A DNA stretch of 64,000 nucleotides from Streptomyces sp. SID12488 (GCF_010548275.1 NZ_JAAGLT010000002.1:372001-436000), one strand, 5' to 3'; shown: positions 22,816 through 32,585, counted from the first letter of the stretch. A program made the numbers and translations. The notes: generated by a model from the letters alone, not told the origin.

Positions 22816-22820
22816 CCCGC

Positions 22821-23573
22821 TCACCCCACCCCCTTCAGCACCGCATCCACAAACTCCCGCCGATCCTCAGGATGCTCACGCAACCAGAGCCCCAAGAAGT
22901 GGTCCGCGTCCGCCAGTTCAAGCCGCGTGAACCGCGCCCGCACCGCCAGAGCCTCCGCCACCGCCTCCGTCACCTCACCCGGAATGACGTGATCGGTGCC
23001 CGGCACCACCAGCACCGCCCGCCCCGCGAACGCCCGCAGCGCACCCAGCGCGGGCGCCCCACGCCAACTATCCGGCGTCCGGATCAACTCGCTGAAGCGG
23101 CCGGTTCCCTCGCCGAACGGCACATCCCACGCCTCGGCCCCGTACACGGCGGGCGCGCACAACCCCACACCGGCGACCCGTTCGCCGTAGTGGCCGACAA
23201 GATCGGCCACCGTCTGCCCGCTCATGCTGAACCCGACCAGCACGAGCGGGCTGCCCACCGGAACCCGCGCCCCGATGACGCCGACGGCCTGCTCGAACCG
23301 CCGCCGCAAGCTCAACTCCCGCAGCTCACCCGTACTTTCGCCGTGCCCGGAGAAGTCGAAGGCGAGCCCCTGGCAGCCTCGCGAGACGAACTCGGCGAGC
23401 AGCGGCACCAGCCGCTCCTTGCTCCCGTTGCCGGCACCGTGCAGCAGAACGACGGCGGCCCCGCCCAACTCCCCGCCCGAACCCCCGTTCCGAGCAGCCC
23501 CGTACACCCCGCTGAGTCGTTCACCGTCGACGTCGTACACGAAGGGCAGCAGCTCACTCATGGGCCCATTCAC
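22821..23573 (-). CDS. alpha/beta hydrolase
   Basis: 250 residues. The fold markers are VVLLHGAGNGSKER (oxyanion loop, ~41-54), FDFSGHGES (~72-80), the nucleophile elbow GFSMSG with Ser (~115), an Asp in VPGTDHV (~194) and the catalytic His in DADHFLGL (~223). It belongs to a serine hydrolase/esterase-type family, cytoplasmic, substrate unknown. GTG 23573 has GGGAG 8 bp upstream; an internal ATG four codons later is the alternative. Confidence 0.9.
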   Translation of the reverse strand: MNGPMSELLPFVYDVDGERLSGVYGAARNGGSGGELGGAAVVLLHGAGNGSKERLVPLLAEFVSRGCQGLAFDFSGHGESTGELRELSLRRRFEQAVGVIGARVPVGSPLVLVGFSMSGQTVADLVGHYGERVAGVGLCAPAVYGAEAWDVPFGEGTGRFSELIRTPDSWRGAPALGALRAFAGRAVLVVPGTDHVIPGEVTEAVAEALAVRARFTRLELADADHFLGLWLREHPEDRREFVDAVLKGVG

Positions 23574-23815
23574 TCACGCCACTCCCGTCACACACACGGG
23601 AAATACGGATGCGCGGGCTCCCCTGTCGTCCCTAGGCTGGACAGGCAGAGCGAAGCCGTCCATACCGCTTTCCGCCGGGCAGGCATGACTTGCGGGACTC
23701 GGGGCTACTCTCTACGCACCGACGGACGGTAACCCACCCCAGGCGCCCGCGCCCGACGCACACCGTCACGTACATCACCGCTCAGCCACCCACGTCACTC
23801 ACAAGGAGTCCCGTC

Positions 23816-24103
23816 ATGGGCACCTTGATCATTTCCGCGATCGTCGTCCTGATCATCATGGGCTTCAAGAACAGCGTCCTGTGGCTCGCCGCCGCCGGCC
23901 TGCTCTTCGTCTACTTCCGCTACGGCCGCACGGGGAGCGGTACGGCGACCTCCTCGTCCGGGGGCGGCGGCCCGTCCGCGGGTTCCGCACCCGCCAGCTA
24001 CCGCGCCTACCGCCAGCGCCGGGACCAGCAGGCCAGGTGGGAGCGCCGCTACCGCCGCGAGCACCCCGTCCAGACCCGCCGCCAGAACCGCCGGGGCCAG
24101 TAA
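23816..24103 (+). CDS. small membrane protein with basic tail
   Basis: 95 residues. Two hydrophobic segments (3-16, 20-35), a Gly/Ser linker and a strongly basic, Arg/Gln-rich C-terminal tail (~60-95). AAGGAG lies 7 bp before the ATG. The tail would be cytoplasmic and could bind nucleic acid or lipid head groups; no family is recognised. Confidence 0.8.
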   Translation: MGTLIISAIVVLIIMGFKNSVLWLAAAGLLFVYFRYGRTGSGTATSSSGGGGPSAGSAPASYRAYRQRRDQQARWERRYRREHPVQTRRQNRRGQ

Positions 24104-24147
24104 GCGAAGTCGAGAAAGGGAGTGTGCCTCCGGTCGGTCGGTCCGTC

Positions 24148-24804
24148 TCACAGACCGGGGGCGCCCCACACCGGGAACCAGCGGTTGAGGTCCTGCTCGA
24201 TCCGCAGATCACTGGCGAGCACGGCCCGCACCTGCAACTCCAGCGCGCTGTCCCGCCGTTGGCTGTCACCACGACCGTCACCGTGACCGCCGGTCAGCGG
24301 CGAGAACGGATAGAAGGTCCCGCGCTTGTAGAGATAGACAAGCCCAAGCCGCCGGGCACCCCCACCCGAACCTCCCGAACTCTCCGAACCCCCAGAGCCC
24401 TCCGAACCCCCCACATCCTCGAACCCGACCACCGAACACAACAGCTGGGGCCCGAACCCACTGGCCTCCAGCGCGCTGTTGACCGCGTGCAGATCCCCCA
24501 CGAGCGCAGGCAGATCCTCCGGCCCGCGCCGGGACACCATCCACGAGTACCCGTACTCGTCCCGGACCAGCTCGACAGGCGGCCCGGTCCGCTCCGTATC
24601 CGCGTCGAGCAGGGCCTGGACCTCCTTGCGTACGTCGTCGAAGGCCGCGCCCTCCACCGTGGCGAAGCACACCGACCCGCCGCCTGTGGGCGTGAAGCCG
24701 GCCGCGGCCTGGAGGGTCACGGCGGCCGACGGCAGCCCGAAGAGCCGGTCGAGATCGGGTGCGACGGGCTTGGTGCGCCCCAGCAGAATGTCCAGCAGCC
24801 CCAT
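24148..24804 (-). CDS. pspAB: PspA-associated protein PspAB
   Basis: 218 residues. The opening GLLDILLGRTKPVAPDLDRL and the block DLHAVNSALEASGFGPQLLC are typical of the actinobacterial PspAB family linked to the phage-shock (membrane stress) system. An insert of Gly/Ser (~150-165) interrupts the C-terminal half. The ATG has GAGGAG about 10 bp upstream. It lies 40 bp downstream of an HtpX protease gene, its usual partner; pspA itself is not in the window. Confidence 0.87.
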   Translation of the reverse strand: MGLLDILLGRTKPVAPDLDRLFGLPSAAVTLQAAAGFTPTGGGSVCFATVEGAAFDDVRKEVQALLDADTERTGPPVELVRDEYGYSWMVSRRGPEDLPALVGDLHAVNSALEASGFGPQLLCSVVGFEDVGGSEGSGGSESSGGSGGGARRLGLVYLYKRGTFYPFSPLTGGHGDGRGDSQRRDSALELQVRAVLASDLRIEQDLNRWFPVWGAPGL

Positions 24805-24844
24805 GGGTTCCGTTCTCCTCGATCCTTGCTCCTCGATCCGCAGC

Positions 24845-25768
24845 TCACGAGTGTCCTGTGCCGGGAGCCGCCGCCTCACCCAACTCGCCGGAGATCTGCC
24901 CCAGTTGGTCGAGCCGCTGCTCCAGACTGGGGTGTGTGGAGAAGTACCGTGCCAGGCCCGGCTCCTTGCCGAGGGCGGGCGTGAAGTAGAAGGCGTTGAA
25001 GGCCTGCGCGGTCCGCAGATCCTTCGACGGGATCCGCGCGATGTCGCCGGAGACCTTGGTGAGCGCGGAGGCCAGCGCCGAGGGCCGCCCGGTGAGCAGC
25101 GCGGCGGAGCGGTCGGCGGCGAGTTCCCGGTACCGGGACAGCGCGCGGATCAGCAGGAAACTGATCGTGTACACGGCCGCGGAGACACCCATCACCGCCA
25201 TGAAGACGACGGCGGTGTTCTGGTCCCGCCGGCCCCCGCCGAACATCTGCGAGTAGAACGCGAACCGAACGATGAGCCCGGCGATGACGCCGAGGAAGGA
25301 CGCGACGGTGATCACGGCGACGTCCTTGTGCGCGACATGCGACAGCTCGTGCGCGAGCACACCCTCCAGTTCCTCCGGTTCCAGCCGCCGCAGCAACCCG
25401 GTGGTCACGCACACCACGGCGTGATCGGCGTTCCGTCCGGTCGCGAACGCGTTCGGCATATCCATGTCCGAGACGGCGACCAGGGGCTTGGGCAGATCGG
25501 CCACGGCACACAGCCGGTCGATCACCCCGTGGAGCTGCGGATACTCCTCGCGCTCCACGACCCGCCCGCGCATCGCGAACAGGGCGACCCGGTCGGAGAA
25601 CCAGTACTGCGCGGCGAGGAACCCCGCCGCGACCACCACGACCAGCACCCAGGATTTCAGCAACACGATCAACGCGGCGACAAAGGCCACGTACAGCAGT
25701 CCGAGCAGAAACAGCGTGACCGTCATCCGCACGGTCAGTCGCCAGTCGCTCCGCATTCGGTTCGGCAT
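24845..25768 (-). CDS. htpX: membrane zinc metalloprotease HtpX (M48)
   Basis: 307 residues. Two N-terminal membrane segments (~15-50), the zinc-binding HELSH (~145, AHELSHVAHKD), two further segments (~155-215) and the third ligand Glu in RYRELAADR (~230) match M48B HtpX proteases, which degrade damaged membrane proteins. ATG 25768 (MPNRMRSDW) is preferred to the longer in-frame start, which adds an unconserved run. It forms an operon with pspAB, supporting a membrane-stress role. Confidence 0.94.
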   Translation of the reverse strand: MPNRMRSDWRLTVRMTVTLFLLGLLYVAFVAALIVLLKSWVLVVVVAAGFLAAQYWFSDRVALFAMRGRVVEREEYPQLHGVIDRLCAVADLPKPLVAVSDMDMPNAFATGRNADHAVVCVTTGLLRRLEPEELEGVLAHELSHVAHKDVAVITVASFLGVIAGLIVRFAFYSQMFGGGRRDQNTAVVFMAVMGVSAAVYTISFLLIRALSRYRELAADRSAALLTGRPSALASALTKVSGDIARIPSKDLRTAQAFNAFYFTPALGKEPGLARYFSTHPSLEQRLDQLGQISGELGEAAAPGTGHS

Positions 25769-25864
25769 CCGTACCACCCCGCAGTCAGGCACTCGCCCCA
25801 CTGCCCAGTGTGCACCCGCCCCGTCCCATGAAACGGTCGCGATCGGTCCTGGGCCCAGCAAAGC

Positions 25865-27343
25865 TCAGCCTCGGAAGCCGGCCTCCCACATCGGCATTCT
25901 CAGGGCGGACTCGCCGAGCAGGCGCTGCGCCCGGCCGAGCAGTTCACCCACCTCCGCCGACCCTTGCGGCACACCCGGAGTCGGCGTCCATCCCCGTACC
26001 GAGTGCGCGGCCCGGGCCCGCAGCCGAACGTCCGGATCATCGAGCAGGGCGACCGCCGCCCGCAGCCGCACCACCCCGCCGTGCGCGTCCAGCAGCCGGA
26101 ACGCCGCCACCCGCGCATGCCTCGCCGATCCGTCACCCAGCCGCTCCGCCAGCCGGTCGGTGTCCAGCGACCGCGCGAAGGGCAACAGCGCCGACGTCAC
26201 CTCGCGCACCACGCCGGGCTCCGGGTCGTCGAGCAGCGCCCGCAGCCGTCGTACGTCCGTCACGTCCAGCGTCCGCAGACCCGCCACCGCCCGCGCCCGT
26301 ACCCCGGGGGCGGGATGGCCGAGCAGCGGCCACAGCAGCTCCGCGTCCGTGCGCATCCCGCACTCCGCCAGCCCGGCGACCGCGCCGGGGGACAGGGACA
26401 GCGCCTGGTCGCCCGCCCCGGCACACCGCTGCCGGTACCAGGCCCGGGGATCGCCCCCGGACTGCCGTACGACATACCGCGCACAGGCCCGCACCAGCCC
26501 CGACCGGTCGGCGAGGAACCTCTCCGCCCGTTCCCCCTGCCCGGCCCGCCGCAGCGCGGTCACTCCGGCGGACCGCACCCGGGGCCCGCGCGCGCAGAGC
26601 AGCGCGTCGAGCACGCCGACGTCCACACCGCCCGCCACACCGCCCGCCACACCACCCACCGCATCGCCCATCGCATCGCCCTCCGGTACGGCGGCCAAGG
26701 CGGCCTCGGCGCACACGTTCTGGACGACGGGGTCGGTGTCGCGGGCGGCGGCGCGGGCGAGTTCGGCGGGGGAGAGGAGCCCCTCGGCGACTGCCAGGCG
26801 GTACGCGTACCGGCGCACGCCACGGTCGGCGTCGGTGAACAGGGGCCCGAGACGCTCGCGGGGTGCCCGGCGCAGCACCTCGTCGAGCAGGTCGACGGCG
26901 AAGACACCCCGGCCGCGGCGAGCGCCGAGCAGGATCAGCGGGGCGAGCCGGACGGCCGCGTCCAGGTCGAGGACCGCCCGCAGCACCTCCCGGGCGCCGT
27001 CCCGCACGGCAGGCACCCAGTCGGCGGTGCGGACGACGACCAACGGCCACAGCCCGGGACACCGCGCGGCCTGGCCGAGAGCCGCCTCACGCACCCGCCC
27101 GTCGCGATGGCACAGGGCGAGCGCGAGCCTGGCTTCGGGGAGGTCGGCGAGCCAGGGTCGTCGACCGTCGACCTCGGTCAGGGTCGGCAACAGCTCCGAC
27201 GGGAGCCAGTGGAACCAGGACCGAATCCCCGAGTCCAGCCCGAGCCAGGCCATGGGGTCCCCGGCATCGAGCACATCCGCCAGAGCGGCCCCCTCGCCCA
27301 GCCGCCGCACCGCCACTTCGCCGTCCCTGACGTCCTCGCACAT
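25865..27343 (-). CDS. HEAT-repeat-like protein of unknown function
   Basis: 492 residues, almost wholly alpha-helical repeats with the look of HEAT/armadillo units. Examples are DPVVQNVCAEAALAAV, PAPGVRARAVAGLRTL, DPEPGVVREVTSALLPF and DPDVRLRARAAHSVRGW, each with the conserved Asp/Pro-Val-Arg pattern. A GGVAGGVAGGV spacer near residue ~226-238 breaks the array. Probably a scaffold for protein binding. Separated from htpX by 96 bp on the same strand. Confidence 0.83.
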   Translation of the reverse strand: MCEDVRDGEVAVRRLGEGAALADVLDAGDPMAWLGLDSGIRSWFHWLPSELLPTLTEVDGRRPWLADLPEARLALALCHRDGRVREAALGQAARCPGLWPLVVVRTADWVPAVRDGAREVLRAVLDLDAAVRLAPLILLGARRGRGVFAVDLLDEVLRRAPRERLGPLFTDADRGVRRYAYRLAVAEGLLSPAELARAAARDTDPVVQNVCAEAALAAVPEGDAMGDAVGGVAGGVAGGVDVGVLDALLCARGPRVRSAGVTALRRAGQGERAERFLADRSGLVRACARYVVRQSGGDPRAWYRQRCAGAGDQALSLSPGAVAGLAECGMRTDAELLWPLLGHPAPGVRARAVAGLRTLDVTDVRRLRALLDDPEPGVVREVTSALLPFARSLDTDRLAERLGDGSARHARVAAFRLLDAHGGVVRLRAAVALLDDPDVRLRARAAHSVRGWTPTPGVPQGSAEVGELLGRAQRLLGESALRMPMWEAGFRG

Positions 27344-27496
27344 GCCCGCCCCCGGTTCAGCCTGCCGTATCGCGCGATGTTAAGCCGGGATCCGGCCCCC
27401 GGTCGCGCGATATACGGGCGGCCGGCAACGCACTCCGGTACGGCCGATACGGCGATACAGCCGGTAGGACCAGTGCAGCTGCCGCTGCTGCTACGT

Positions 27497-27754
27497 CTAG
27501 TACGGAGCCCGGAAGTTCGCGTACCCCAGCAGCAGGATCACCGCGGCCACACACCCCAGTACGACCGCCGTCGACACCCACGACGACCGGCGCGGTCCCG
27601 AGTAGTCGGGATCCCCCCGAAACGGCACTGGTTCCGGCGGGTTCTCCTTCCACCGCGCGGCCAGCATCCGGGCCCGCGCGGAGGGCTCCTTGTGCTCGGC
27701 GTCGTCGGCCCACCTCACGTCGAACTCCCGCTCCACGTCGTCCTGTTCGGACAT
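27497..27754 (-). CDS. small C-tail membrane protein
   Basis: 85 residues. A charged cytoplasmic part (EREFDVRWADDAEHK) is followed by one C-terminal membrane segment (~60-78, AVVLGCVAAVILLLGYA) and only six more residues, a tail-anchor-like layout. No family recognised. It lies between glnA and the HEAT-repeat gene on the same strand; the 153 bp after it show nothing definite. Confidence 0.78.
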   Translation of the reverse strand: MSEQDDVEREFDVRWADDAEHKEPSARARMLAARWKENPPEPVPFRGDPDYSGPRRSSWVSTAVVLGCVAAVILLLGYANFRAPY

Positions 27755-27871
27755 CCCCGTTTCCCTCTCTCACGCCTGGTTCGAACAACCGTCTGGACAA
27801 TAGACAAGGATGATCCCTTGACCGCGGCCGGTCTGTGAAGCGGGAAAGGATATCGATCAGCCCAAACACGG

Positions 27872-27901
27872 CAGGGCCGCCCCCTCGCGGGGACGGCCCT
27901 G
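27872..27901. terminator. glnA terminator hairpin
   Basis: CAGGGCCG and CGGCCCTG arms, then one mismatch, then CCCC/GGGG around a short loop, 22 bp past the glnA stop. Confidence 0.8.
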
Positions 27902-27923
27902 AAACGCTGGTGAGGCGGGTCGA

Positions 27924-29333
27924 TCACACGTCGAAGTACAGCTCGAACTCGTGCGGGTGCGGACGCAGCTGGATCGGCGCGATCTCGTTCGTGCGCTTGA
28001 AGTCGATCCACGTCTCGATCAGGTCCGGCGTGAACACGTCGCCCTGGAGAAGGAACTCGTGGTCGCGCTCGAGGGAGTCGAGGACGGCCGGGAGGGACGT
28101 CGGGACCTGCGCCACGCTCGCGTGCTCCTCGGGAGCAAGCTCGTACAGGTCCTTGTCGATCGGCTCGGCCGGCTCGATCTTGTTCTTGATGCCGTCCAGG
28201 CCCGCCATCAGCAGCGCGGAGAAGGCGAGGTACGGGTTGCCGGAGGAGTCGGGCGCGCGGAACTCGACGCGCTTGGCCTTCGGGTTGGAGCCCGTGATCG
28301 GGATACGCATGGCCGCGGAGCGGTTGCGCTGCGAGTACACCAGGTTGATCGGCGCCTCGAAGCCCGGGACCAGACGGTGGTACGAGTTCACCGTCGGGTT
28401 GGTGAACGCGAGCAGCGACGGGGCGTGCTTGAGGATGCCGCCGATGTAGTAGCGGGCGATGTCCGACAGGCCTGCGTAGCCGGCCTCGTCGTAGAAGAGA
28501 GGCGAGCCGCCCGTCCACAGCGACTGGTGGACGTGCATGCCCGAGCCGTTGTCACCGAAGATCGGCTTCGGCATGAAGGTCGCGGTCTTGCCGTTGCGCC
28601 ACGCCACGTTCTTCACGATGTACTTGAAGAGCTGGAGGTCGTCGGCCGCGGCGAGCAGCGTGTTGAACTTGTAGTTGATCTCGGCCTGGCCGGCGGTGCC
28701 CACCTCGTGGTGCTGACGCTCGACCTGGAGGCCGGAGGCGGCCAGCTCCAGGGAGATCTCGGCACGCAGGTCGGCGAAGTGGTCGACCGGCGGGGTCGGG
28801 AAGTAACCGCCCTTGTAACGGACCTTGTAGCCACGGTTGTTCTCGACCGTGCCGGTGTTCCAGGCGCCGGCCTCGGAGTCGATGTGGTAGAAGGACTCGT
28901 TCGCGCCGGTCGCGAAGCGCACGCTGTCGAACACGTAGAACTCGGCCTCGGGACCGAAGTACGCGGTGTCCGCGATACCGGTCGACGCCAGGTACGCCTC
29001 CGCCTTCTTGGCCACGTTCCGCGGGTCACGGGAGTACTGCTCGCCCGTGATCGGGTCGTGGATGAAGAAGTTGATGTTGACCGTCTTGTCCTTGCGGAAC
29101 GGGTCGACCCGCGCCGTGGACAGGTCGGCGCGGAGCGCCATGTCGGACTCGTGGATGGCCTGGAAGCCGCGGATCGAGGAGCCGTCGAAGGCAAGTTCCT
29201 CGTCCGGGTCGAAGGCCGTCGCCGGCAGCGTGAAGTGCTGCATCACACCCGGCAGATCGCAGAAGCGGACGTCGACGAACTTGACGTCCTCGTCCGCGAT
29301 GTACTTCTTGGCCTCGTCGGCGTTCTGGAACAT
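27924..29333 (-). CDS. glnA: glutamine synthetase type I
   Basis: 469 residues, the dodecameric bacterial glutamine synthetase. Signatures are [12 protein letters not shown] (~47-58), [17 protein letters not shown] (~260-276) and NRSAAMRIP (~341). Tyr397 in [11 protein letters not shown] is the adenylylation site used by GlnE, so this enzyme should be switched by covalent modification, unlike GlnII. The ATG ([11 protein letters not shown]) has AGGAGG upstream; a longer frame upstream is not supported. A four-site GlnR box lies about 100-135 bp ahead. Confidence 0.98.
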   Translation of the reverse strand: MFQNADEAKKYIADEDVKFVDVRFCDLPGVMQHFTLPATAFDPDEELAFDGSSIRGFQAIHESDMALRADLSTARVDPFRKDKTVNINFFIHDPITGEQYSRDPRNVAKKAEAYLASTGIADTAYFGPEAEFYVFDSVRFATGANESFYHIDSEAGAWNTGTVENNRGYKVRYKGGYFPTPPVDHFADLRAEISLELAASGLQVERQHHEVGTAGQAEINYKFNTLLAAADDLQLFKYIVKNVAWRNGKTATFMPKPIFGDNGSGMHVHQSLWTGGSPLFYDEAGYAGLSDIARYYIGGILKHAPSLLAFTNPTVNSYHRLVPGFEAPINLVYSQRNRSAAMRIPITGSNPKAKRVEFRAPDSSGNPYLAFSALLMAGLDGIKNKIEPAEPIDKDLYELAPEEHASVAQVPTSLPAVLDSLERDHEFLLQGDVFTPDLIETWIDFKRTNEIAPIQLRPHPHEFELYFDV

Positions 29334-29430
29334 CCAGCTCCTCCTACTCCCGGCCGTCCGTGCCGGGGTGGTAGTTCGTTCGTGCGGCCAGTGCGGTGGC
29401 ACACGTTGGATCCGACCATAGGGACAGGTG

Positions 29431-29469
29431 ATTTCTCAGGCATGACCCATTTGTTTCGACCAAGTTAAC
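29431..29469 (-). promoter_or_regulatory. GlnR box upstream of glnA
   Basis: Read toward glnA, TTAAC, GAAAC, GTCAT and GAAAT lie exactly 11 bp apart (29468, 29457, 29446, 29435), matching the double gTnAC-N6-GaAAC arrangement described for the Streptomyces nitrogen regulator GlnR. The site also lies 62 bp from the divergent RDD gene. Confidence 0.82.
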
Positions 29470-29530
29470 CGGACCCGGGCCGGGCGACCCACCTGTGGGT
29501 ATCGAAATTCACGCGCAGTACGGTGGTCGC

Positions 29531-29998
29531 GTGGACAACAGGGACGCAATCGGATCGTGGCTCTCCGGGCCTCGCGCAGCCGCAGAGGAAGCCGGTGTCG
29601 ACTTCGGATACCGCGGCGAACAGCTCGGTCTGCCCGAGGAGGGCCCCGGCTCGATCGCCCGCCCGGGCCGCCGGATCGCCGCCCTGGCCGTCGACTGGGG
29701 CCTGTGTCTCTTGATCGCATACGGCCTCATCACGGACAGCTACAACGAGGCCGCGCAGATCTGGGCGCCGCTCATCCTCCTCGCGCTGCTCCTGCTCACG
29801 CTGGGCACGCTCGGCTACACCCCGGGCAAGCGGCTTCTCGGCCTGCGGGTCGTCGCCCTGGAAACCGGCCGCGTCAACCCCCTGCGCGCCGCGCTGCGAA
29901 CGGTCCTGTTCTTCCTCGCCCTCCCGCCCCTGATCTGGGACCGCGACGGCCGCGGCCTGCACGACCGGCTGGCCCGCACCGTGGAAGTACGGATCTAG
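29531..29998 (+). CDS. RDD-family membrane protein
   Basis: 155 residues. The RDD hallmark Arg in ARPGRRIAALAVDWGLC (~43-60) and GYTPGKRLLGLRVV (~98-111) flank two to three membrane segments; RDGRGLHDRLARTVEV ends the protein with the conserved GLHDRLA motif. RDD proteins are proposed transporters, but the function is unsettled. GTG 29531 (VDNRDAIGSW) is chosen because GGTGG is 4 bp ahead and homologues start there from memory. It is divergent from glnA. Confidence 0.9.
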   Translation: MDNRDAIGSWLSGPRAAAEEAGVDFGYRGEQLGLPEEGPGSIARPGRRIAALAVDWGLCLLIAYGLITDSYNEAAQIWAPLILLALLLLTLGTLGYTPGKRLLGLRVVALETGRVNPLRAALRTVLFFLALPPLIWDRDGRGLHDRLARTVEVRI

Positions 29999-30030
29999 CG
30001 CTTCCACGGCACGACAGGCATGACATACGA

Positions 30031-30082
30031 CGTACGACGATGGGGGCGCCCGGAGTGATCCGGGCGCCCCCATCGTCGTACG
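30031..30082. terminator. 23-bp perfect hairpin between convergent genes
   Basis: Arms 30031-30053 and 30060-30082 are exact complements with loop AGTGAT, placed between the RDD gene (+) and the DUF4191 gene (-); a bidirectional terminator. Confidence 0.88.
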
Positions 30083-30118
30083 AGGTTGCTTGGTCGCCGT
30101 ACGCGGTCGCTCGTCGCG

Positions 30119-30817
30119 TCAGCGCATCTTGCCGCCGCGCGGCATGCGCGTCCCCTTGGGCATCGGGCCCTTCGGCACCGGCATGTTGCTCATCAGGTCG
30201 CCCATCGCCCGCAACCGGTCGTTGGTGGCGGTCACCTGAGGGCCGGCGAGAACGCGGGGCAGCTTCAGCATGGTCGTGCGGAGCTTCTTCAGCTCGATCT
30301 GGCCCTCACCCGTGCCGACCAGCAGATCGTGCACCGGTACGTCCGCGACGATGCGGGCCATCTTCCGCTTCTCGGCGGCCAGCAGGCTCTTCACGCGGTT
30401 CGGGTTGCCCTCGGCGACCAGTACGATGCCGGCCTTGCCGACCGCGCGGTGCACCACGTCCTGGCTGCGGTTCATCGCCACCGCCGGAGTCGTCGTCCAG
30501 CCTCGGCCGATGTTGTCCAGCACGGCTGCCGCAGCACCCGGCTGGCCCTCCATCTGCCCGAAGGCGGCCCGCTCGGCCCGGCGCCCGAACACGATCGCCG
30601 TCGCGAGGAAGGCGAGCAGGAGGCCGAGAACGCCGAGATAGATCGGGTGACCGATCAGGAAGCCGATCGCAAGGAAGACACCGAAGGTGAAAATTCCGAC
30701 GGCCGCGAGTACAAGACCGATCTTCTTGTCGGCCTTGCGGGTCATCTTGTACGTCAGAGCGATCTGCTTGAGTCGCCCGGGGTTCGCGGCGTCCGCCGCG
30801 GTTTCCTTCCTCGCCAT
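30119..30817 (-). CDS. DUF4191 integral membrane protein
   Basis: 232 residues. Lys/Arg-rich start, two membrane segments (~33-53, 58-76), a cytoplasmic domain with GWTTTPAVAMNRSQDVVHRAVG and VLVAEGNPNRVKSLL, and a Met/Pro/Lys-rich basic tail (NMPVPKGPMPKGTRMPRGG). The family is actinobacterial and usually sits beside lipA, as here; its function is unknown. The ATG start is at 30817. Confidence 0.9.
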   Translation of the reverse strand: MARKETAADAANPGRLKQIALTYKMTRKADKKIGLVLAAVGIFTFGVFLAIGFLIGHPIYLGVLGLLLAFLATAIVFGRRAERAAFGQMEGQPGAAAAVLDNIGRGWTTTPAVAMNRSQDVVHRAVGKAGIVLVAEGNPNRVKSLLAAEKRKMARIVADVPVHDLLVGTGEGQIELKKLRTTMLKLPRVLAGPQVTATNDRLRAMGDLMSNMPVPKGPMPKGTRMPRGGKMR

Positions 30818-30895
30818 GCCGTGAAGTCTACGTGGCCTGGGAAGCGCCGACGACGCCGGTGCCGCCGGTAGACGGCCGGGAGGGGGGAGCAGTGG

Positions 30896-31096
30896 TCAGG
30901 AGTAGGTGGCCAGGGCCTGCTCGAGGACGCGCTGTGCCTCGACCCGGTCCTTGGCGCGACGGCGGTCCTCCTGGACGGAGGTCCAGGCGTTCTGGCGGGC
31001 GGTGCGCTGGCCGCTGTTCATGAGCAACGACTCGACTGCTCGCAGTGCGTCGGTGAACGACGGAATGGGTGTGGCACGGACGGGCGCGGTCTGCAT
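30896..31096 (-). CDS. small conserved protein upstream of the DUF4191 gene
   Basis: 66 residues, charged and helical (QTAPVRATPIPSFTDALRAV, then SVQEDRRRAKDRVEAQRVLE), with no membrane segment. The ATG at 31096 is chosen; the upstream extension has no conservation cues. I recall a similar small gene next to lipA in other streptomycetes; its role is unknown. It has its own candidate promoter 70 bp upstream. Confidence 0.75.
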   Translation of the reverse strand: MQTAPVRATPIPSFTDALRAVESLLMNSGQRTARQNAWTSVQEDRRRAKDRVEAQRVLEQALATYS

Positions 31097-31165
31097 GATG
31101 GAGGTCCCCCCTCGGATCGGCTCTGGGTAAGGGTGCACATCGTGTAAAGACAGGGTCACTGATTG

Positions 31166-31194
31166 GTGTTACCAGGGCGTGACCTGCCGGTCAA
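31166..31194 (-). promoter_or_regulatory. candidate sigma-70-type (HrdB) promoter
   Basis: Reading on the minus strand, TTGACC, 17 bp, then TAACAC. The -35 box is close to consensus and the -10 box is weaker. It would transcribe the small gene at 31096. The rest of the 31097-31399 gap shows no gene. Confidence 0.5.
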
Positions 31195-31399
31195 ACACGG
31201 ATGAAGCCTTGATACGGAAGGTGAAAACACCGATGCGGCCCTGACGTATGCCCTCAACTGGGAGGACGGTCAGGACCGCACGGAATCGGCCGTTACTGGC
31301 GGGTAGTCACTTGTGCGGGAATTCACACGGTTACCGCGCCCCTGCTGGGCAGGATGAGTGACGGTGTGTCAGGCGCCGTACCCGGGGCCGGAGGCCCGC

Positions 31400-32365
31400 T
31401 CAGACCGCCTGCGAGGCGATGTAGGAGCCCCGCTTCTCGATCGCCATCTGGTAGAGGCGGCCGGCGCGGTACGAGGAACGCACCAGCGGGCCGGACATGA
31501 CCCCGGAGAAGCCGATCTGCTCGGCCTCCTCCTTCAGCTCGACGAACTCGTGCGGCTTGACCCAGCGCTCGACGGGGTGGTGCCGGACGGTCGGTCGCAG
31601 GTACTGCGTGATGGTGATCAGCTCGCAGCCGGCCTCGTGCAACTGCCGGAGCGCCTCGCTGACCTCCTCGCGGGTCTCGCCCATGCCGAGGATCAGGTTC
31701 GACTTCGTGACCAGACCGTAGTCGCGGGCGTCGGTGATGACCTTGAGCGAGCGGTCGTAGCGGAAGCCGGGGCGGATGCGCTTGAAGATACGGGGGACCG
31801 TCTCGACGTTGTGCGCGAAGACCTCGGGCCGGGAGGAGAAGACCTCGGCCAGCAGCTCCGGTACGGCGTTGAAGTCGGGCGCGAGCAGCTCGACCTTGGT
31901 GCGTCCTTCTTCCCGCCCCTCGGTCTGCTGGTGGATCTGGCGCACGGTCTCGGCGTACAGCCAGGCGCCGCCGTCCTCCAGGTCGTCGCGGGCGACGCCG
32001 GTGATGGTGGCGTAGTTGAGGTCCATGGTGACCACGGACTCGCCGACGCGGCGGGGCTCGTCGCGGTCGAGGGCCTCGGGCTTGCCGGTGTCGATCTGGC
32101 AGAAGTCGCAGCGCCGGGTGCACTGGTCGCCGCCGATGAGGAAGGTGGCCTCGCGGTCCTCCCAGCACTCGTAGATGTTGGGGCAACCGGCTTCCTGGCA
32201 GACGGTGTGCAGGCCCTCGCTCTTCACGAGGTTCTGCATCTTCGTGTACTCGGGACCCATTTTCGCCCGGGTCTTGATCCACTCGGGCTTGCGCTCGATG
32301 GGGGTCTGGGCGTTCCGGACCTCCAGGCGCAGCATCTTGCGTCCGTCGGGTGCGACTGCGGACAC
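31400..32365 (-). CDS. lipA: lipoyl synthase
   Basis: 321 residues. A radical-SAM enzyme that inserts two sulfurs into octanoyl-domains. CTRRCDFC (~86-93) binds the SAM cluster; [12 protein letters not shown] (~56-67) binds the sacrificial auxiliary cluster; the C-terminal RSSY (~298-301) supplies the serine ligand. GTG 32365 has GGGAG 6 bp upstream. With lipB on the same strand and the two-lipoyl-domain E2 at 47.6 kb, this supplies the cofactor for pyruvate/2-oxoglutarate dehydrogenase. Confidence 0.98.
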   Translation of the reverse strand: MSAVAPDGRKMLRLEVRNAQTPIERKPEWIKTRAKMGPEYTKMQNLVKSEGLHTVCQEAGCPNIYECWEDREATFLIGGDQCTRRCDFCQIDTGKPEALDRDEPRRVGESVVTMDLNYATITGVARDDLEDGGAWLYAETVRQIHQQTEGREEGRTKVELLAPDFNAVPELLAEVFSSRPEVFAHNVETVPRIFKRIRPGFRYDRSLKVITDARDYGLVTKSNLILGMGETREEVSEALRQLHEAGCELITITQYLRPTVRHHPVERWVKPHEFVELKEEAEQIGFSGVMSGPLVRSSYRAGRLYQMAIEKRGSYIASQAV

Positions 32366-32483
32366 GATGGCTCCCTGTAGCTTCGATTCTTCGGCGTACA
32401 CCAGGGTACGCCCGTGCGCTTCCCGCCCTACGAGACGGGCAACCTTTGAGACGAGGGGTGCATTCCCGGGGGCCGGGTTTCCT

Positions 32484-32585
32484 TGCCCCCGCCGCCCCTA
32501 CCCGTCCCATCCCTGGGGGCTGCCGCCCCCAGACCCCCGCTGTCGGCCTGAACGGCCTCGTCCTCAAACGCCGGACGGGCTGGAA
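32484..32585. repeat. dispersed GTTTGAGGAC-type repeat, inverted copy
   Basis: Contains CCTCAAACGCCGGACGGGCT, the complement of the family's hallmark end. It faces a direct copy 20 bp away (32606-32689), and together they fill the lipB-lipA gap (32366-32694), where no gene is seen. Confidence 0.85.

Noticed and set aside
23690..23815. Upstream extension of the small membrane protein
   Set aside because: The AAGGAG at 23803-23808 and the hydrophobic start at ATG 23816 place the real start there.
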